From assembly GCA_964554475.1 (NCBI GenBank), contig CAZKOT010000050.1, positions 1 through 6,885 on the forward strand: a stretch of DNA of 6,885 nucleotides, given 5' to 3'. This document shows, piece by piece, positions 6,094 through 6,885 of the stretch. A program made the translations under genes and the position numbers. The DNA is from CAJKWP01 sp964554475 (GTDB lineage Bacteria; Bacillota; Clostridia; Christensenellales; UBA1242). Position 1 is the first letter of the stretch. The number at the start of each line of letters is the position of its first letter. The notes under the pieces are model-generated. The model saw only the letters and a program-made list of their open reading frames with translations. It was not told the DNA's origin and ran no database searches.

Positions 6094-6594
6094 GAATCGT
6101 TTTTCATTGTAAATTGCTTCTTGTGTTTCAAATTTGTTTTCAAAACATTTCGCAAGCTTTTTTGCTTTTGAAATTTTTTGATTAATTTTATCTGCTAATT
6201 CTAAAAGTTCTTTTGATGTTTTAGCATCGCAAAAAATATCACCTTGTACAATTAATTTTTGTAACCAACTATCTTGATTAAAAACATAAGATTCTAAAAT
6301 TTGCTCCTCTGTTTTTAATTGTGTTTTTTCTTTTTTTATTTTCTCATCAACGTTTTGAATACATTCTAAAAAAATCAAGCGTTTATAATTATTGTCTCCG
6401 TTAATATTTAAATCAAAACAAGGCGCAACCTTTAAAGCAATTGCAAATATTTTACACAATCGTGGCGAACAAAACGAAGAAATAACCTCAATTCCTAAAT
6501 CGTAATTTTTTGCAATTTTAACTAAAACTGAAAAATTATCTTTTTGCTTTTCTGTTAAGTTTTTTAATAAATTAATACCATCAAAATAACTCAT
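6070..6594 (-). CDS. Hypothetical cytosolic protein with six cysteines
   Basis: I do not recognise this 174-residue protein. It begins MSYFDGINLLKNLTEKQKDNF and has cysteines at 42, 47, 59, 78, 122 and 150. The first pair is in SSFCSPRLCKIF, but there is no clear zinc-finger or Fe-S spacing. The C-terminal part (about 124-165) is charged and helical, possibly coiled-coil. There is no signal peptide or convincing membrane segment. I chose the ATG at 6594 because GAGAGG (6601-6606) lies six bases upstream of it. An ATG at 6600 abuts that site, and the longest open frame to 6759 runs through a near-consensus promoter, which makes the extension implausible. The M50 unit starts 44 bases downstream, so co-transcription is possible unless the hairpin at its end terminates. 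Confidence 0.7.
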   Translation of the reverse strand: MSYFDGINLLKNLTEKQKDNFSVLVKIAKNYDLGIEVISSFCSPRLCKIFAIALKVAPCFDLNINGDNNYKRLIFLECIQNVDEKIKKEKTQLKTEEQILESYVFNQDSWLQKLIVQGDIFCDAKTSKELLELADKINQKISKAKKLAKCFENKFETQEAIYNEKRFEGNSSYF

Positions 6595-6615
6595 AAGCAT
6601 CCTCTCAATATTAAA

Positions 6616-6644
6616 ATAATAAATTAAAACAAATGTTTTGTCAA
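6616..6644 (-). promoter_or_regulatory. Near-consensus sigma-A promoter for the 174-residue gene
   Basis: On the minus strand the -35 box TTGACA (6644-6639) is perfect, the spacer is 17 bases, and the -10 box TATTAT (6621-6616) differs from consensus at one position. Transcription would begin near 6609, leaving a leader of about 15 bases that still contains the GAGAGG ribosome site. This is the best promoter in the window. It may also drive the M50 unit downstream. Confidence 0.75.
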
Positions 6645-6717
6645 GTTTTGCCGAAAAATGAATTATAAAATTATGATAAATTTTAAAAAAATAAAAAAAA
6701 TTACTTAATGTGAGGGC

Positions 6718-6796
6718 AAAGAGAGAAAAGAAAATTTTAGCGGCTAGAATGCAAAGCATTCGTGTCCGCGTTAAAAAATTTTATTGTCTCTCATTT
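6718..6796. repeat. Long imperfect palindrome in the gene-free right end
   Basis: The centre is a perfect hairpin, GAATGC (6747-6752), loop AAA, GCATTC (6756-6761). Outside an unpaired internal loop come GCGG (6740-6743) and CCGC (6766-6769). Beyond them AAAATTTT (6731-6738) matches AAAATTTT (6775-6782) in inverted orientation, and GAGAGA (6721-6726) matches TCTCTC (6787-6792). The right arm is a few bases longer than the left. The G+C-rich centre stands out against very AT-rich surroundings. It could be a bidirectional terminator, a dispersed palindromic element or a structured RNA. The rest of 6595-6885 holds only the promoter at 6616-6644 and AT-rich sequence in which I see no gene; the right edge carries a second copy of the 12-base AT-rich arm (6862-6873, inverted relative to 6771-6782). 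Confidence 0.6.
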
Positions 6797-6885
6797 TTAA
6801 AAAATATTTCTCTTATTTCTATTTTTTATATAAAATAATATATTTCATAAAAAACGGAGCGAAAATTTTTTAAGGTTGGATTTTA

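Noticed and set aside
6595..6759. A 55-residue hydrophobic N-terminal extension of the 174-residue gene that resembles a signal or membrane segment
   Set aside because: It runs through the near-consensus promoter at 6616-6644, and the GAGAGG site is correctly spaced for the ATG at 6594. The hydrophobic residues come from translating AT-rich non-coding DNA.

Overview
The window is strongly AT-rich and every gene I can support lies on the minus strand, so transcription runs from high to low coordinates. Gene order and protein families point to a low-GC Gram-positive (Firmicutes/Clostridia-like) bacterium. The evidence is the ylxM-ffh-rpsP-khpA-rimM-trmD series, Shine-Dalgarno sites of the GGAGG type, and a SpoIVFB-like M50 membrane protease. 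TGG encodes Trp at the codon I checked, and TGA closes a gene in a classic ATGA overlap. Both favour the standard bacterial code over the Mollicute code. Genus or species cannot be read from this sequence.

Layout in transcription order. (1) 6885-6595 has no recognisable gene. It holds a long imperfect palindrome (about 6718-6796) and then a near-consensus promoter (6616-6644). (2) 6594-6070 is a Cys-containing 174-residue protein of unknown function, with a weak terminator-like hairpin at its very end. (3) 6025-4647 is a two-gene unit: an Asn/Gln-rich single-pass membrane protein (GTG start, no visible Shine-Dalgarno) overlapping by 4 bases (ATGA) with an M50 family intramembrane metalloprotease. 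(4) 4646-4439 is an AT-rich gap with a weak terminator candidate and a promoter for cmk. (5) 4438-3761 is cytidylate kinase. (6) From a good extended -10 promoter at 3649-3677 the conserved translation/secretion operon runs to the window edge: ylxM, ffh, rpsP, khpA, rimM and a trmD that is cut off by position 1.

The operon joins protein targeting (YlxM, Ffh), the small ribosomal subunit (S16 and its maturation factor RimM), an RNA-binding KH protein (KhpA) and the tRNA m1G37 methyltransferase (TrmD). Compared with the arrangement familiar from Bacillus, ftsY is not directly upstream of ylxM and ylqD is missing between khpA and rimM. Several start codons were set inward from the longest open frame using Shine-Dalgarno position, promoter position and family length: khpA 1422, rpsP 1856, ylxM 3602 and the 174-residue gene 6594.

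I found no CRISPR array, tRNA, rRNA, transposase or phage gene. The parts most worth a second look are the palindrome near the right edge and the three poorly characterised genes around the M50 protease.
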